Positions 8,658 through 17,369 are shown, counted from the first letter of the stretch. The stretch is 39,533 bases of DNA from Acetobacteraceae bacterium (GCA_019750465.1 JAIEOP010000467.1:1-39533); one strand, 5' to 3'. Notes: generated by a model from the letters alone, not told the origin. Made by a program: numbers and translations.

Positions 8658-9263
8658 TTAGGTCGGGCTGCCCTCGCACTCCGCCGCCGGGCGGGTGATG
8701 GAGACCCAGCCCTCCTTGGTGCGCAGGCAGCCGCGTTCCCAGACCCCCTCGAAGACCTGGCCGCGCAGCGTGAGCCGGCCGCGGCCGTTCGGGCCGCCGG
8801 GGCCCCAGCCTCCCTCATAGACCAGGCTCTGGCGCGGCAGCTCGAAGCTGCCGCCGACGAAGTGGTCGTTGCGGTACTCCCCGGCCTCGCGCGCGGTGAG
8901 CTGGCCATCCTCGTAATGCGTAAGCACGCCGCGCCCCTCCGCCTTGCCGCGAACGAGCATGCCCTCATAGACCATGCTCCGCGCCTTGCCGCCCTCGCGC
9001 CAGGTCATCTCGGAGCGGCCCTCGCCCTCGGCCGGCCCCGCCGGGCAGGCGCCGCTCCAGCGGGCGCGCACCTCGGTGGAGCCGCGCGGCAGGCCGCCGA
9101 TCCAGATCCAGCACCCCGTGCCGCCGTCATCGGTGAAGCCGGACCGGTCGCCGGGCACCACGCGCTCAGACTCGGGGGGCGGACCGGGAGGCGGGCCGGA
9201 CGCCGCCGCCAGCACCAGCGCCGCCGCCACCAGCAACCCCCGCGCGCCCCTGATCCGCATCAT
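8658..9263 (-). CDS. Exported MORN-repeat protein
   Basis: This 201-residue protein starts with a signal-like hydrophobic segment (GLLVAAALVLAAASG) and a proline-rich linker. It then carries several MORN-type units of the form Y/F-E-G-x-x-x-x-G-x-x-x-G-x-G: YEGMLVRGKAEGRGVLTHYEDG, then YRNDHFVGG, then YEGGWGPGGPNGRGRLTL, then FEGVWERG. Cysteines at CWIWIGG, SGACPAG, RGCLRT and AECEG could form disulfides in the periplasm. Codon use matches the neighbours. It lies on the opposite strand inside an ABC-transporter operon, and no link to transport is evident. MORN proteins are usually scaffolds or envelope proteins; its function here is unknown. Confidence 0.75.
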   Translation of the reverse strand: MMRIRGARGLLVAAALVLAAASGPPPGPPPESERVVPGDRSGFTDDGGTGCWIWIGGLPRGSTEVRARWSGACPAGPAEGEGRSEMTWREGGKARSMVYEGMLVRGKAEGRGVLTHYEDGQLTAREAGEYRNDHFVGGSFELPRQSLVYEGGWGPGGPNGRGRLTLRGQVFEGVWERGCLRTKEGWVSITRPAAECEGSPT

Positions 9264-9307
9264 CCCTGCCTCCGATCCACCACCGCCAATTGGGGCGTGC
9301 CCCGGGC

Positions 9308-9988
9308 ATGAGCAATTGGGAACGCTTCGTCGACAGCTTCTTCAACGCGCGCGTCGCGGCGGAATACCTTCCGAAGATCATCGAGGGCTTCTGGCTGACG
9401 ATCATCCTCGCCCTCTGCATCATCGCCACCGGCCTCGCCGCCGGGCTGGCGCTGGCGGTTGTGCGGGCCTTCGGCGTCCGGCCGCTGAACTGGCTGATCA
9501 TCTTCGTCGTCGACCTGTTCCGCGCCCTGCCGCCCCTCGTCGTCATCGCGCTGCTGTATTTCGGGCTGCCGGCGGCGGGGCTCTCGCTGTCGGGCTTCGC
9601 GTCGGCCTGGCTGGCGCTGGCGCTGGTGCTGATGGCCTTCACCGAGGAGATCTTCTGGGCCGGCATCACCGCCGTGCCACGGGGCCAGTGGGAGGCGGCG
9701 CGCTCGACCGGCCTGGGTTTCCTCCAGACGCTGCGCCTTGTGGTGCTGCCCCAGGCCTTCCGGATGACCATCCCGCCGCTGACCAACCGCACCATCGCCA
9801 TCACCAAGGGCACGGCGCTGGCCTCCGTGGTGGCGGTGCCGGAGATCCTCGGCGCGGCGCAGGCCGGGGTTTCCTTCTCATTCAACCCGACGCCGCTGAC
9901 GCTGGGGGCCGCGGCCTACCTGGTGCTGTTCCTCCCCGTGGTGATCCTCGGCCGCTGGGTCGAGACGCGCTTCGCGTGGAAGCGGTAG
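9308..9988 (+). CDS. Polar amino acid ABC transporter, permease 1
   Basis: This 226-residue HisM/GltJ-type inner-membrane permease has a membrane segment near residues 28-50 (FWLTIILALCIIATGLAAGL) and several more. The cytosolic EAA loop reads GQWEAARSTGLGFLQTLRLV followed by LPQAFRMTIPPL, which contacts the ATPase. It forms the channel together with permease 2. ATG 9308 (MSNWERFVD) was preferred over the in-frame TTG 9290. The promoter position is unclear because the upstream DNA is the promoter side of the antisense MORN gene; a separate plus-strand promoter or read-through from the ATPase gene is needed. Confidence 0.93.
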   Translation: MSNWERFVDSFFNARVAAEYLPKIIEGFWLTIILALCIIATGLAAGLALAVVRAFGVRPLNWLIIFVVDLFRALPPLVVIALLYFGLPAAGLSLSGFASAWLALALVLMAFTEEIFWAGITAVPRGQWEAARSTGLGFLQTLRLVVLPQAFRMTIPPLTNRTIAITKGTALASVVAVPEILGAAQAGVSFSFNPTPLTLGAAAYLVLFLPVVILGRWVETRFAWKR

Positions 9989-10001
9989 GGAGGCGCCGCC
10001 C

Positions 10002-10682
10002 ATGGCCTGGGACGACTTTGCCCTCGCCTTCTTCTCGCTCGACATCCTGCGCGAGGCCTGGCCCATCCTCTGGGCCGGCTTCGTGCAGACCATCCTGCTC
10101 TCGCTCACGGTCGTGCCGCTGGGGCTGGCGGGCGGGATCATCCTCGCCGTGCTGTCCACCGTGCGGCACCCGCTGCTGCGCTGGCCGCTGATGGCCTGGG
10201 TGGACACCTTCCGCGCAATCCCCCCGCTGGTGCTGCTGGTCTTCGTCTATGCCGGACTGCCCTTCGCCGGCCTCGAAGTCACGGCCTGGACGGCGGTGGC
10301 GATCGGCTTCTTCCTCAACACCGGCGCCTATTACGGGGAGATCCTGCGCGCCGGCATCGAGAGCGTACCCGGCGGCCAGATGGAGGCGGCGCGCAGCACG
10401 GGCCTGACGCGCGGGCAGGCCATGGCCTGCGTGATCCTGCCCCAGGCCGTGCGCAACGTGCTGCCGGACCTGATCTCCAACACGCTGGAGGTGGTGAAGC
10501 TCACCTCCATCGCCAGCGTGGTGGCGCTGCCGGAGCTGCTGTTCCAGGCGAGGCAGGCGCAGAGCGTGACCTACAACGCGACGCCGATCGTTGCCGCGGC
10601 GGTGATCTACTTCCTGTTGTTGTGGCCGGTCGTGCGGCTGCTCAGCCGGCTGGAGAACCGCCAGCTCGCGGGGCGGCGCTGA
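10002..10682 (+). CDS. Polar amino acid ABC transporter, permease 2
   Basis: This 226-residue GltK/HisQ-type permease has the EAA loop GGQMEAARSTGLTRGQAMAC followed by ILPQAVRNVLPDL. Its hydrophobic segments match permease 1, and the two are paralogues that should form the heterodimeric membrane core. The ATG is 13 bp after the permease 1 stop (GGAGG in between), so translation is coupled. It is the last gene of the operon; the convergent SDR gene ends 37 bp away. Confidence 0.93.
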   Translation: MAWDDFALAFFSLDILREAWPILWAGFVQTILLSLTVVPLGLAGGIILAVLSTVRHPLLRWPLMAWVDTFRAIPPLVLLVFVYAGLPFAGLEVTAWTAVAIGFFLNTGAYYGEILRAGIESVPGGQMEAARSTGLTRGQAMACVILPQAVRNVLPDLISNTLEVVKLTSIASVVALPELLFQARQAQSVTYNATPIVAAAVIYFLLLWPVVRLLSRLENRQLAGRR

Positions 10683-10719
10683 GCCGGCCCACTCGCCGGC
10701 GACACGCGCGCGCCCTCCC

Positions 10720-11751
10720 TCACCGCCCTGGCCACGCCGACCGCCGGCGCGGCGGGTGCCGTGGCGCGAGAACTCCGGCCAGCGCCGCGCCGGCCGCGAC
10801 AATGCCGAGCGCCGTGCCCGGGTGCTTTCGCGCCGCGGTGTAGAGGCTGTGGCTGAAGAGATGACCCTGGTCGCCGTAACGCTTCCCGTCCTCGCCAGCG
10901 CGATGCAGGTTGCTCGGCGTGCGCCGCGGCGGGCGGCCGGGCTGCCGCGCGGTCTTGAAGAAGCTGTAGGCGAAGAGCCGGTCCGCGAGGCGCGGCGCCA
11001 GCCGGGACGCGGCGATCATCGCCCGCCCCCAGCCGCCGACCACGAGGTCGCGCGTCGGGTACTCGGCGGCGTGCAGGATCGCGTCGGCCACGACCTCCGG
11101 CGCATAGACCGGCGGCGGCACTTGCGAGGCCTCGTCCATGTAATTCTTTGCGTGCTCGCCGAAGGGCGTGTCGATCCCGGAGGGCTGGATCAGTGTCACC
11201 GAGACCGGCGCGCCCTCGTGCAGCAATTCGAGCCGCAGGCTGTCGGTGAAGCCCTTCACCGCATGCTTCGTGGCGGTATACGCGCCGAGCAGCGGCGAGG
11301 GCATTTCCGAGGCGATGGATCCGAGGTTGATCAGCGCCCCGCCATGGCGCTTCAGCCGCCGCAGCGCGACGCGCGAGCCATGGACCACGCCCCAGTAGTT
11401 GGTGCGGAACAGGCGCTCATGGTCCTCGTCGGTCATCTCCTCGAGCTTGGCGTAGACGCCGATGCCGGCATTGTTGATCCAGGTGTCGAAGCCGCCGAAG
11501 GCCGCCTCCGCCGCCTCGGCTATGCGCTCCACCTCTGCCCTGTCGCCGACATCGGCGACAACGGTGGCGCAGCGGCCGCCGCGGGTTCGGATGCCGTCGC
11601 AGACCTCCTGCAGCGCCGCCTCGTTGCGCGCCGCCAGCACCACCGCAGCACCGCGCGCGGCGGCCGCGCAGGCGGTGGTCAGCCCGATGCCGGAGGTCGC
11701 ACCGGTGAGGACGATGACCTGCTCGCGCAGCGGCTTGAGGGTCGGTTGCAT
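10720..11751 (-). CDS. Short-chain dehydrogenase/reductase with C-terminal membrane tail
   Basis: This 343-residue classical SDR has the NAD(P) loop TGATSGIG at residues 16-23, NNAG at residues 93-96, and catalytic S145, Y158 and K162 (GAYTATKHAVKGF). The usual SDR ends near residue 250. This one continues with ARLADRLFAYSFFKTARQPG, a charged segment, and a hydrophobic stretch near the end (GTALGIVAAGAALAGVL), suggesting membrane anchoring. The substrate is unknown. ATG 11751 (MQPTLKPLREQ) follows GAGG and is preferred over the longer frame, which is arginine/proline-rich and unlike the family. Confidence 0.88.
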   Translation of the reverse strand: MQPTLKPLREQVIVLTGATSGIGLTTACAAAARGAAVVLAARNEAALQEVCDGIRTRGGRCATVVADVGDRAEVERIAEAAEAAFGGFDTWINNAGIGVYAKLEEMTDEDHERLFRTNYWGVVHGSRVALRRLKRHGGALINLGSIASEMPSPLLGAYTATKHAVKGFTDSLRLELLHEGAPVSVTLIQPSGIDTPFGEHAKNYMDEASQVPPPVYAPEVVADAILHAAEYPTRDLVVGGWGRAMIAASRLAPRLADRLFAYSFFKTARQPGRPPRRTPSNLHRAGEDGKRYGDQGHLFSHSLYTAARKHPGTALGIVAAGAALAGVLAPRHPPRRRSAWPGR

Positions 11752-11910
11752 GCTGCCTCTCCCGGTGGGTGGGAGCCCGGCGTCCGGTCTGCGCGGCGCG
11801 CCCCGGGCGCGGGCATGCGGGCTAAACGCCGGGGTCGGGAGGCGTTCCGCCCCGCGGCGTGCCAAGCCCGTGAGGATCGCTGCTGCTGAAGCCGCCGGAG
11901 CGGCGGCGCC

Positions 11911-12390
11911 CTACCGCACCGCGTAGACATCATAGGTCGGCCCCGCCGGCGGGCGCTGGCCGACGCCGACGCCGAGCACCCGGTTCAGCCAGGCGAGCTC
12001 GGGATCGGCGGTCTCGAAGCGGATGGCGATGCGGAAATAGTAGGAGGACGGGTCCACCGCCTCGCCGCGCCCCATCCGCGCGATGATGTCGGCCGGGCCG
12101 TGCCGGATGCCGCTGTAGCTCATGTAGAAGGTCTGGCCCTTGCTGGTCCGCATCACCAGCCGGACATCCATGTGCGCCGTCCCGTCGGCCTCGACGCGCA
12201 GCCAGTCTGCGGTGGTGCCGGGCACCAGCTCGCCCTTCATCCCCGGCCCCTCGAAGCTGCCGCTCGTCACCGGGATCACCCGCAGCTCGCCGCCGCGGGC
12301 ATCGGCGCCGGTCGCCATCTGCGGCGTGCCGGCGGTGAGCACCATCCGGAACAGGAATTCGGTGTTCAGCGGAAGCGGTGTCGTGGTCAT
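11911..12390 (-). CDS. DUF3237 family protein
   Basis: This 159-residue protein matches the DUF3237 family: N-terminal PLNTEFLFRMVLTAGTPQ, GGELRVIPVTSGSFEGPGMK, GTTADWLRVEADGTAHMDVR, and SSYYFRIAIRFETADPELAWLN. Family members are single-domain beta-barrel proteins of unknown activity, often near aromatic or hydroxyl-compound degradation genes. ATG 12390 gives the family N-terminus. The rhodanese gene upstream ends 19 bp away on the same strand, so the two may be one transcript. No function can be assigned. Confidence 0.85.
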   Translation of the reverse strand: MTTTPLPLNTEFLFRMVLTAGTPQMATGADARGGELRVIPVTSGSFEGPGMKGELVPGTTADWLRVEADGTAHMDVRLVMRTSKGQTFYMSYSGIRHGPADIIARMGRGEAVDPSSYYFRIAIRFETADPELAWLNRVLGVGVGQRPPAGPTYDVYAVR

Positions 12391-12409
12391 GGTCGTGTCC
12401 CCCAGTTGA

Positions 12410-12844
12410 TCAACGCTGCCGCCAGGGCAGGCCCTCGGCCTTCCAGCCCGCGACGGTGCCACGGTGGCCCTCGGCGTCGACCGGCCCCTCGAAGCCGCCG
12501 GCGACGTTGCAGGCCTGCGGGAAGCCGGCGGCGTGCGCCGCCTGCCCCGCCGCCAGGCTGCGCACGCCGGAGCGGCAGATGTAGAAGATGCGGTGCTGCG
12601 GCGTCAGCCCGGCCTTGGCCAGGTGCTGGCCGAAGGCGGTGTTCACCTGCATGGACGGGTAGGTCTGCCAAGGGATCAGCACCACCCCCTTGCCAAGCTC
12701 CGCGAGTTCCGGCAGGCCGACGAAGTTCCACTCGGCATCCGTGCGCACGTCCACCAGCGCCGCCAACGGGTCGTCGCGCAGCGCCGCCCAGGTGTCGCCG
12801 GGTGTTACATCCGGCACGCCGCCCGCACCGCCGCCCTGCACCAT
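12410..12844 (-). CDS. Rhodanese-like sulfurtransferase
   Basis: This 144-residue single-domain rhodanese has the active-site loop CRSGVRS with nucleophile C90, the N-terminal DVRTDAEWNFVG, and the C-terminal NVAGGFEGPVDAEGHRG. It probably moves sulfane sulfur to a thiol or cyanide acceptor in the cytoplasm; the acceptor is unknown. The length is normal and the start ATG 12844 is preceded by GGGAGTAGC. It lies directly upstream of the DUF3237 gene. Confidence 0.92.
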   Translation of the reverse strand: MVQGGGAGGVPDVTPGDTWAALRDDPLAALVDVRTDAEWNFVGLPELAELGKGVVLIPWQTYPSMQVNTAFGQHLAKAGLTPQHRIFYICRSGVRSLAAGQAAHAAGFPQACNVAGGFEGPVDAEGHRGTVAGWKAEGLPWRQR

Positions 12845-12916
12845 GGCTGCTACTCCCCTGCCCGGGTCATCGGTTGCGGCGCAGCATGGGCCGGCAGGCC
12901 GCCAGCGGCAACCGCG

Positions 12917-13882
12917 TCAGCGCGCCCTGAGGCCGAGCGGCTCCAGCACGCCCTGCATGCGGGCGATCTCGCGCGGAACCAGGGCGCCGAATTCGGCCGG
13001 GCCGTCGCCGGCGATGGCCACGCCGAACTCCTCCAGCCTTGCGCGCGTCGCCGGGTCGGCCAGTGCCGCGGCGGCGGCGCGATGGACGCGATCGACGACC
13101 GCGGGCGGCGTGCGCGCGGGCGCGATCAGCCCGAACCAGGCCACCGCCTCGAAACCCGGAAAGCCGGACTCGGCAATGGTCGGCACCTCCGGCATCACCG
13201 GCAGGCGATCGCGGGAGGATACGGCGATGGCCCGCACCTCGCCGGACTGCGCGCGCCGCACCAGCCCGGCGCCGCCGAGCATCACCTGCACCCGTCCCTG
13301 TGCCAGGTCGGTGAACATCTGCCCCTCGTTGGCATAGGGCACGGCGGTGATGTCGATTCCCGCGGCCTGGTTCAGCATCTCGATGCCGAGATGCGTAGAG
13401 AACCCTACGCCGGAATGCCCATAGGCCAGCCGCCCAGGCTGCGCCCGTGCCAGGGCCACCAGCTCGGCCAGCGTGGTCGCGGGCACGGAGGGATGCACGA
13501 CCAGCAGGTTGCGCGTGCGCATGAGCAGGGTGATCGGCACCAAGTCTCGGCGCGGGTCGTAGGGGATGGGCGGATCCATGCTGACCCGCACCACCATGGC
13601 GCCGTCACCGGTATAGCCGAGCGTGTAGCCATCGGGCGCCGATTTCGCGACGCGATCGACACCGATGGTGGCGGAAGCGCCGGGCATGTTCTGCACCACG
13701 ACCGGCTGGCCAAGGGCGGCGCCGAGCCGGTCGGCGATGATGCGCGCCGAGATGTCCGGCGACGAGCCTGCGCCGAACGGCACGATCAGCGTCACCGGCC
13801 GCTCGGGCCAGGCCGCCCTGGCTCCGGTGGCGAGCCATGCAAGCAGCAGTCCCGATGCGAGGCTTAAGGCGAACCGCCGCAT
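12917..13882 (-). CDS. Bug/TctC-type tripartite tricarboxylate receptor
   Basis: This 321-residue periplasmic binding protein has a signal peptide (LSLASGLLLAWLATGARA) and the Bug signatures WPERPVTLIVPFGAGSSPD, QPVVVQNMPGASATIGVDRV, SAPDGYTLGY, and PTIAESGFPGFEAVAWFG. Bug proteins bind carboxylates or other small organic acids; no TctA/TctB membrane genes are present, as is usual for orphan Bug genes in Roseomonas-like genomes. The start is ATG 13882, with AGGAG 6 bases before it; the ATG two codons upstream abuts that site and is unlikely. It is divergent from the NitT/TauT-type ABC operon. Confidence 0.92.
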   Translation of the reverse strand: MRRFALSLASGLLLAWLATGARAAWPERPVTLIVPFGAGSSPDISARIIADRLGAALGQPVVVQNMPGASATIGVDRVAKSAPDGYTLGYTGDGAMVVRVSMDPPIPYDPRRDLVPITLLMRTRNLLVVHPSVPATTLAELVALARAQPGRLAYGHSGVGFSTHLGIEMLNQAAGIDITAVPYANEGQMFTDLAQGRVQVMLGGAGLVRRAQSGEVRAIAVSSRDRLPVMPEVPTIAESGFPGFEAVAWFGLIAPARTPPAVVDRVHRAAAAALADPATRARLEEFGVAIAGDGPAEFGALVPREIARMQGVLEPLGLRAR

Positions 13883-14263
13883 GGGCATCTCCTGTCTGAC
13901 ACCAATTCCGTTCGATGACGATGCACCGCTGCCTGCGCCTCGGGCAAGCACCATCCGATGCGTCGGTCCGCCTGGTTGCGATCCGCGACGCCACCTCCTG
14001 CCGGATCGGGTGGAAGCGCGGGACTTCCTTGGCGGCCGCGGGACGGCCCCGCCGCGGCGGCGCGGCGATCCGACGACATTGCCCGCCCGGTCCCCGGCGG
14101 GCATCGCTTGCCGCTGGCCGCGCAATGGGGGGACGTTCCTGGCCTCGGGAATGGGGGCCAGGATGCTCGAATCGCCATTCCTTCGCATGCTCGATTGCTT
14201 CACAAATCCGGCGCCCGCCCGCGATGCCGGGGTGCGGGGCAGGACGCCGAAAGGGACAGGGGC
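13883..14263. other. 381-bp divergent intergenic region
   Basis: This region separates the Bug receptor gene from the ABC operon and should hold promoters for both. I see no gene of credible composition, no clear operator dyad and no convincing -35/-10 pair. The overlapping long frames here are low-complexity shadows. Confidence 0.4.
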
Positions 14264-15364
14264 ATGACCGACAGCACCAGCAGGAGGCCGATCCTGGTGG
14301 CCCTGCCGCAGGCCGGCGCCCGGCCGCCGTTGCCGCTCTCGCTGCTGACCCGGCGCGGCGCCGTCACGGCGCTCGCCGCGGCCGCCATAGCGGCACCGCG
14401 GCTGGTCCACGCACAGCCCGCGCCGCGCGTGCGGCTGCTGCTCGACTGGGCCTTCCAGTCGCCGAACGCTTTCGCCCTGGTCGCCCGGGACAAGGGCTTC
14501 TTCCGCGAGGCCGGCGTCGATGTCTCGATCGAGCGTGGCTCGGGCAGCGGCCGGGTGCCACCCCAGCTTGCCGCAGGCGCCGCCGATCTCGGCTATGCCG
14601 ACATCAACCCGGCGATCCGCTTCGCCATCGAGAACCCGAATGCCGGCATCCTCTGCGTCGCCGTGGTGCTGGACCGCAGCCCGCTCTGCGTCATCACGCG
14701 GGCCGATGGGCCGGTCGCGACGCCGAAGGACCTGGAGGGAAGGACGCTCGCCGCGCCGGACTTCGACGCCGGGCGGCAGCTTTTCCCCGCCTTCGCCCGT
14801 GCCGCCGGCATCGACCGCGCGCGGGTGGCCTTCACCTCGGTCAGCCCGGAGCTGCGCGAGCCCATGCTGGTGCAGCGCCGCGCCGAGGGGATCACCGGCT
14901 TCGTCACCACCTCCGCCATCGCGCTGAAGGGCATTGGCCTCGGCCACGCGCAGCAGCGGGTGATGATGTATGCCGATCACGGCCTCGACCTGTTCGGCGC
15001 GGCGCTGCTGACGACGCGCGCCTTCGCCGATGCCAACCCCGAGGCGCTGCGTCGCGCGATCGGCGCCCTGCTGCGCGGGGTGCGCGCCCAGCTCGCCGAC
15101 CCTGCCGAGGCGATGGCCATCCTGAAGCGCGCCGAGCCGCTGACCGATGTGGCGCTGGAGGCCGAGCGGCACGCCATGAACGTCGACCGTTGCCTGATGA
15201 CGCCCAATGTCCGCGAGAACGGGCTCTCGGCGGTGGATCCGCAGCGCATGTCGCACGGCATCGCCGCGGTGGAGCTGGCCTTCGGCCTCGGCGCCGGCGG
15301 GCTGACGGCGGAGCGGTTCTGGACGCCGGATTTCCTGCCGCCGCGAGCCGAGCGCGACGTCTGA
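14264..15364 (+). CDS. NitT/TauT-type ABC transporter, NMT1/THI5-like binding protein
   Basis: This 366-residue protein has an export signal with twin arginines (LTRRGAVTALAAAAIAAPRL, cleavage near VHAQ), which may use the Tat route. An NMT1/THI5-like domain follows: VRLLLDWAFQSPNAFALVAR, then KGFFREAGVDVSIERGSGS, LAAGAADLGYADI, and TPKDLEGRTLAAPDFDAG. Relatives bind sulfonates, nitrate, riboflavin or pyrimidine precursors (HMP). The N-terminal LLLDW and FxxAGxDV motifs resemble the ThiY/RibY pyrimidine or flavin subgroup, but the ligand cannot be set. The ATPase and permease follow in a tight operon. Confidence 0.88.
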   Translation: MTDSTSRRPILVALPQAGARPPLPLSLLTRRGAVTALAAAAIAAPRLVHAQPAPRVRLLLDWAFQSPNAFALVARDKGFFREAGVDVSIERGSGSGRVPPQLAAGAADLGYADINPAIRFAIENPNAGILCVAVVLDRSPLCVITRADGPVATPKDLEGRTLAAPDFDAGRQLFPAFARAAGIDRARVAFTSVSPELREPMLVQRRAEGITGFVTTSAIALKGIGLGHAQQRVMMYADHGLDLFGAALLTTRAFADANPEALRRAIGALLRGVRAQLADPAEAMAILKRAEPLTDVALEAERHAMNVDRCLMTPNVRENGLSAVDPQRMSHGIAAVELAFGLGAGGLTAERFWTPDFLPPRAERDV

Positions 15365-15371
15365 CCCCGCG

Positions 15372-16223
15372 GTGGCGCCGCGCCCCGGTTTCGTGCGCCC
15401 CGACTTCATGCGTCCCGACTTCGTGCGTCTCGATGGCGTGGCGATGCGGTATGGCGAGGGGGCGGACGGCACGCTGGCCCTCTCCGGCACCACGCTGCGC
15501 GTCGCCGAGGGCGAGTTCGTCGCCGTGGTCGGCCCCTCGGGCTGCGGCAAGTCCACGCTGATGCGCCTGGTCACCGGCCTCTGGCCGGTGACCGAGGGCG
15601 TGGTCACGGTGGATGGCGCGCCGGTCTCCGGGCCGCTCTCCATCGCCGGCATGGCCTTCCAGAACCCCACCCTGCTGCCCTGGCGGCGGCTGCTGGAGAA
15701 CGTGATGCTGCCGCTCGAGGTGGTGGAGCCGCACCGGCGGCGGCTGCGCCGCGAGCGCGCGGCCTACGAGGCCGAGGCGCGGGAGCTGCTGGCGCTGGTG
15801 GGGCTCGCCGGGTTCGAGGGGCGACACCCCTGGGAACTCTCGGGCGGGATGCAGCAGCGCGCCAGCCTTTGCCGTGCGCTGATCCACCGGCCGCGCCTGC
15901 TGATGCTGGACGAGCCCTTCGGCGCGCTCGACGTGTTCACGCGGGAGGATCTCTGGGCAGTGCTGCAGGCGCTCTGGCTGGCCCGGCGCCCCACGGTGAT
16001 CCTGGTGACGCACGACCTGCGCGAGGCCGCCTTCCTGGCCGACCGGGTGCTGGTGATGTCGGCGCGGCCCGGGCGCATCATCGCCGAGCACGCGGTGCCC
16101 TTCGCCCGGCCGCGGCGCATGGCGGACACCTACGATGCGGGCTTCGTCGATCTCGTGCACGCGCTGCGCGACCACGTCAGCGCGGCGCGGCGCGACGAAG
16201 AAGCCGTGCCCGATGCCGGCTGA
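15372..16223 (+). CDS. NitT/TauT-type ABC transporter, ATP-binding protein
   Basis: This 283-residue ATPase has Walker A GPSGCGKST near residues 54-62, the signature LSGGMQQRASLCRALIH near residue 156, Walker B LLMLDEPFGALDVFTRED, and the switch VILVTHDLREAAFLADRV. This is the SsuB/TauB/NrtD branch. The start is uncertain: GTG 15372 lies 7 bp after the binding-protein stop, with ATG 15408 as an alternative. Between them is a 15-bp repeat encoding FVRPD, FMRPD, FVRLD in frame, so the N-terminus may be variable. The last 11 bases overlap the permease start. Confidence 0.92.
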   Translation: MAPRPGFVRPDFMRPDFVRLDGVAMRYGEGADGTLALSGTTLRVAEGEFVAVVGPSGCGKSTLMRLVTGLWPVTEGVVTVDGAPVSGPLSIAGMAFQNPTLLPWRRLLENVMLPLEVVEPHRRRLRRERAAYEAEARELLALVGLAGFEGRHPWELSGGMQQRASLCRALIHRPRLLMLDEPFGALDVFTREDLWAVLQALWLARRPTVILVTHDLREAAFLADRVLVMSARPGRIIAEHAVPFARPRRMADTYDAGFVDLVHALRDHVSAARRDEEAVPDAG

Positions 16224-17052
16224 AGGCGCCGCCGCCCGTGCCGCTGCCGTGGCGGCCGCGGCGCGGCGCCGGCGGCGGCTGGAGACGGCGCTGCCCTGGC
16301 TGGTCATGACCGGGCTGTTCCTGGCCTGGGAGATCGGCTGCCGCGCCTTCGCCGTGCCGGCCTTCCTGCTGCCCGCGCCGAGCGCCATTGCCGAGAGTGC
16401 GCTCAAGTGGTGGCGCCCGCTGCTGCAGGACGGGCTGCAGACGCTGTTCACGACGGCAGTCGGCTTCGGCCTGGCGATCGTGGCGGGGCTGCTGCTGGGG
16501 GTGGCGATCGGCTCCTCGGCGCTGGTCTATCGCGGCCTCTACCCGCTGCTGATCGGCTTCAACTCCATCCCGAAGGTGGCGGTGGTGCCGGTGCTGGTGA
16601 TCTGGTTCGGCACGGGCAGCCTGCCCGCCATCATCACCGCCTTCCTGATCAGCTTCTTCCCCATCGTGGTGAACGTGGCGACCGGCATCGCCACGGTGGA
16701 GCCGGAGCTGCGCGACGTGCTGCGCGCGCTCGGCGCGCGGCCGCTCGACATCATCAGGAAGGTCGGGCTGCCGCGGGCGATGCCCTACTTCTTCGCCTCG
16801 CTGAAGATCGCCATCACCGTGGCCTTCGTCGGCTCCATCATCGCCGAGAGCGTGGCGCCGAATGCCGGGATCGGGCGGCTGATGATGGTGGCATCCAGCC
16901 GCTTCGACGTGCCGCTGGTCTTTGCCGGGCTGATCCTCACCGGGGTGATGGGCGTGGCGATGTACTGGGTGGCCGAGGCGCTGGAGCGGCGGGTGACGGG
17001 CTGGGCGACGCGCGGGCAGCAGGGCGGCGTGGCCGAGGCGCCGGGAGGCTGA
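16213..17052 (+). CDS. NitT/TauT-type ABC transporter, permease
   Basis: This 279-residue SsuC/TauC-type inner-membrane permease has about six hydrophobic segments, beginning with LPWLVMTGLFLAWEIGCRAF. Conserved sequences include LPAPSAIAESALKWW, NSIPKVAVVPVLVIWFGTG, and an EAA-type loop ELRDVLRALGARPLDIIRKV then GLPRAMPYFFASLKIA. One permease suffices because these transporters use a homodimer. ATG 16213 overlaps the ATPase stop by 11 bases, indicating translational coupling. A perfect hairpin lies 23 bp after the stop. Confidence 0.92.
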   Translation: MPAEGAAARAAAVAAAARRRRRLETALPWLVMTGLFLAWEIGCRAFAVPAFLLPAPSAIAESALKWWRPLLQDGLQTLFTTAVGFGLAIVAGLLLGVAIGSSALVYRGLYPLLIGFNSIPKVAVVPVLVIWFGTGSLPAIITAFLISFFPIVVNVATGIATVEPELRDVLRALGARPLDIIRKVGLPRAMPYFFASLKIAITVAFVGSIIAESVAPNAGIGRLMMVASSRFDVPLVFAGLILTGVMGVAMYWVAEALERRVTGWATRGQQGGVAEAPGG

Positions 17053-17074
17053 GCGGGCCAAGCGTCGGGGGCCT

Positions 17075-17097
17075 GACCGCTTCCTGTGGAAGCGGTC
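17075..17097. terminator. Hairpin after the ABC operon
   Basis: GACCGCTTCC (17075-17084) and GGAAGCGGTC (17088-17097) form a perfect 10-bp stem with a TGT loop, 23 bp after the permease stop. It lacks a U-run, so intrinsic termination is possible but unproven; it may instead protect the 3' end of the message. Confidence 0.5.
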
Positions 17098-17369
17098 CGA
17101 GGAGGGGTCCGCTGGTCCAGCGCATTCGGGTCTTGGGCGCATCCGAGGGCGCGGCACCGCAGCAGCCGCTGTCGGCGCGGATTCCGCTCTGGGCCGGCAG
17201 GGCGCCGCCTGCTCGGCGGCGGGACCATCCGGCGGGCCGTGGAGGCCAGCGACACCTTGCAATGTGAGCAGCGCCGGCCGGATGCGGCGCATGCACCGGA
17301 GCCAACTCCGCTGATCCGCTTGGGTTCAGTAACGATTTGTCAATTCCGTAAATATTCTCCAAGCAATAG

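Noticed and set aside
12917-13882. A tripartite tricarboxylate transporter operon around the Bug genes
   Set aside because: No TctA- or TctB-like membrane protein is encoded anywhere in the window.
13883-15670. Upstream extension of the Bug receptor frame to 917 codons
   Set aside because: Only the part from 13882 down has a signal peptide and Bug motifs; the rest is antisense to the ABC binding-protein gene.
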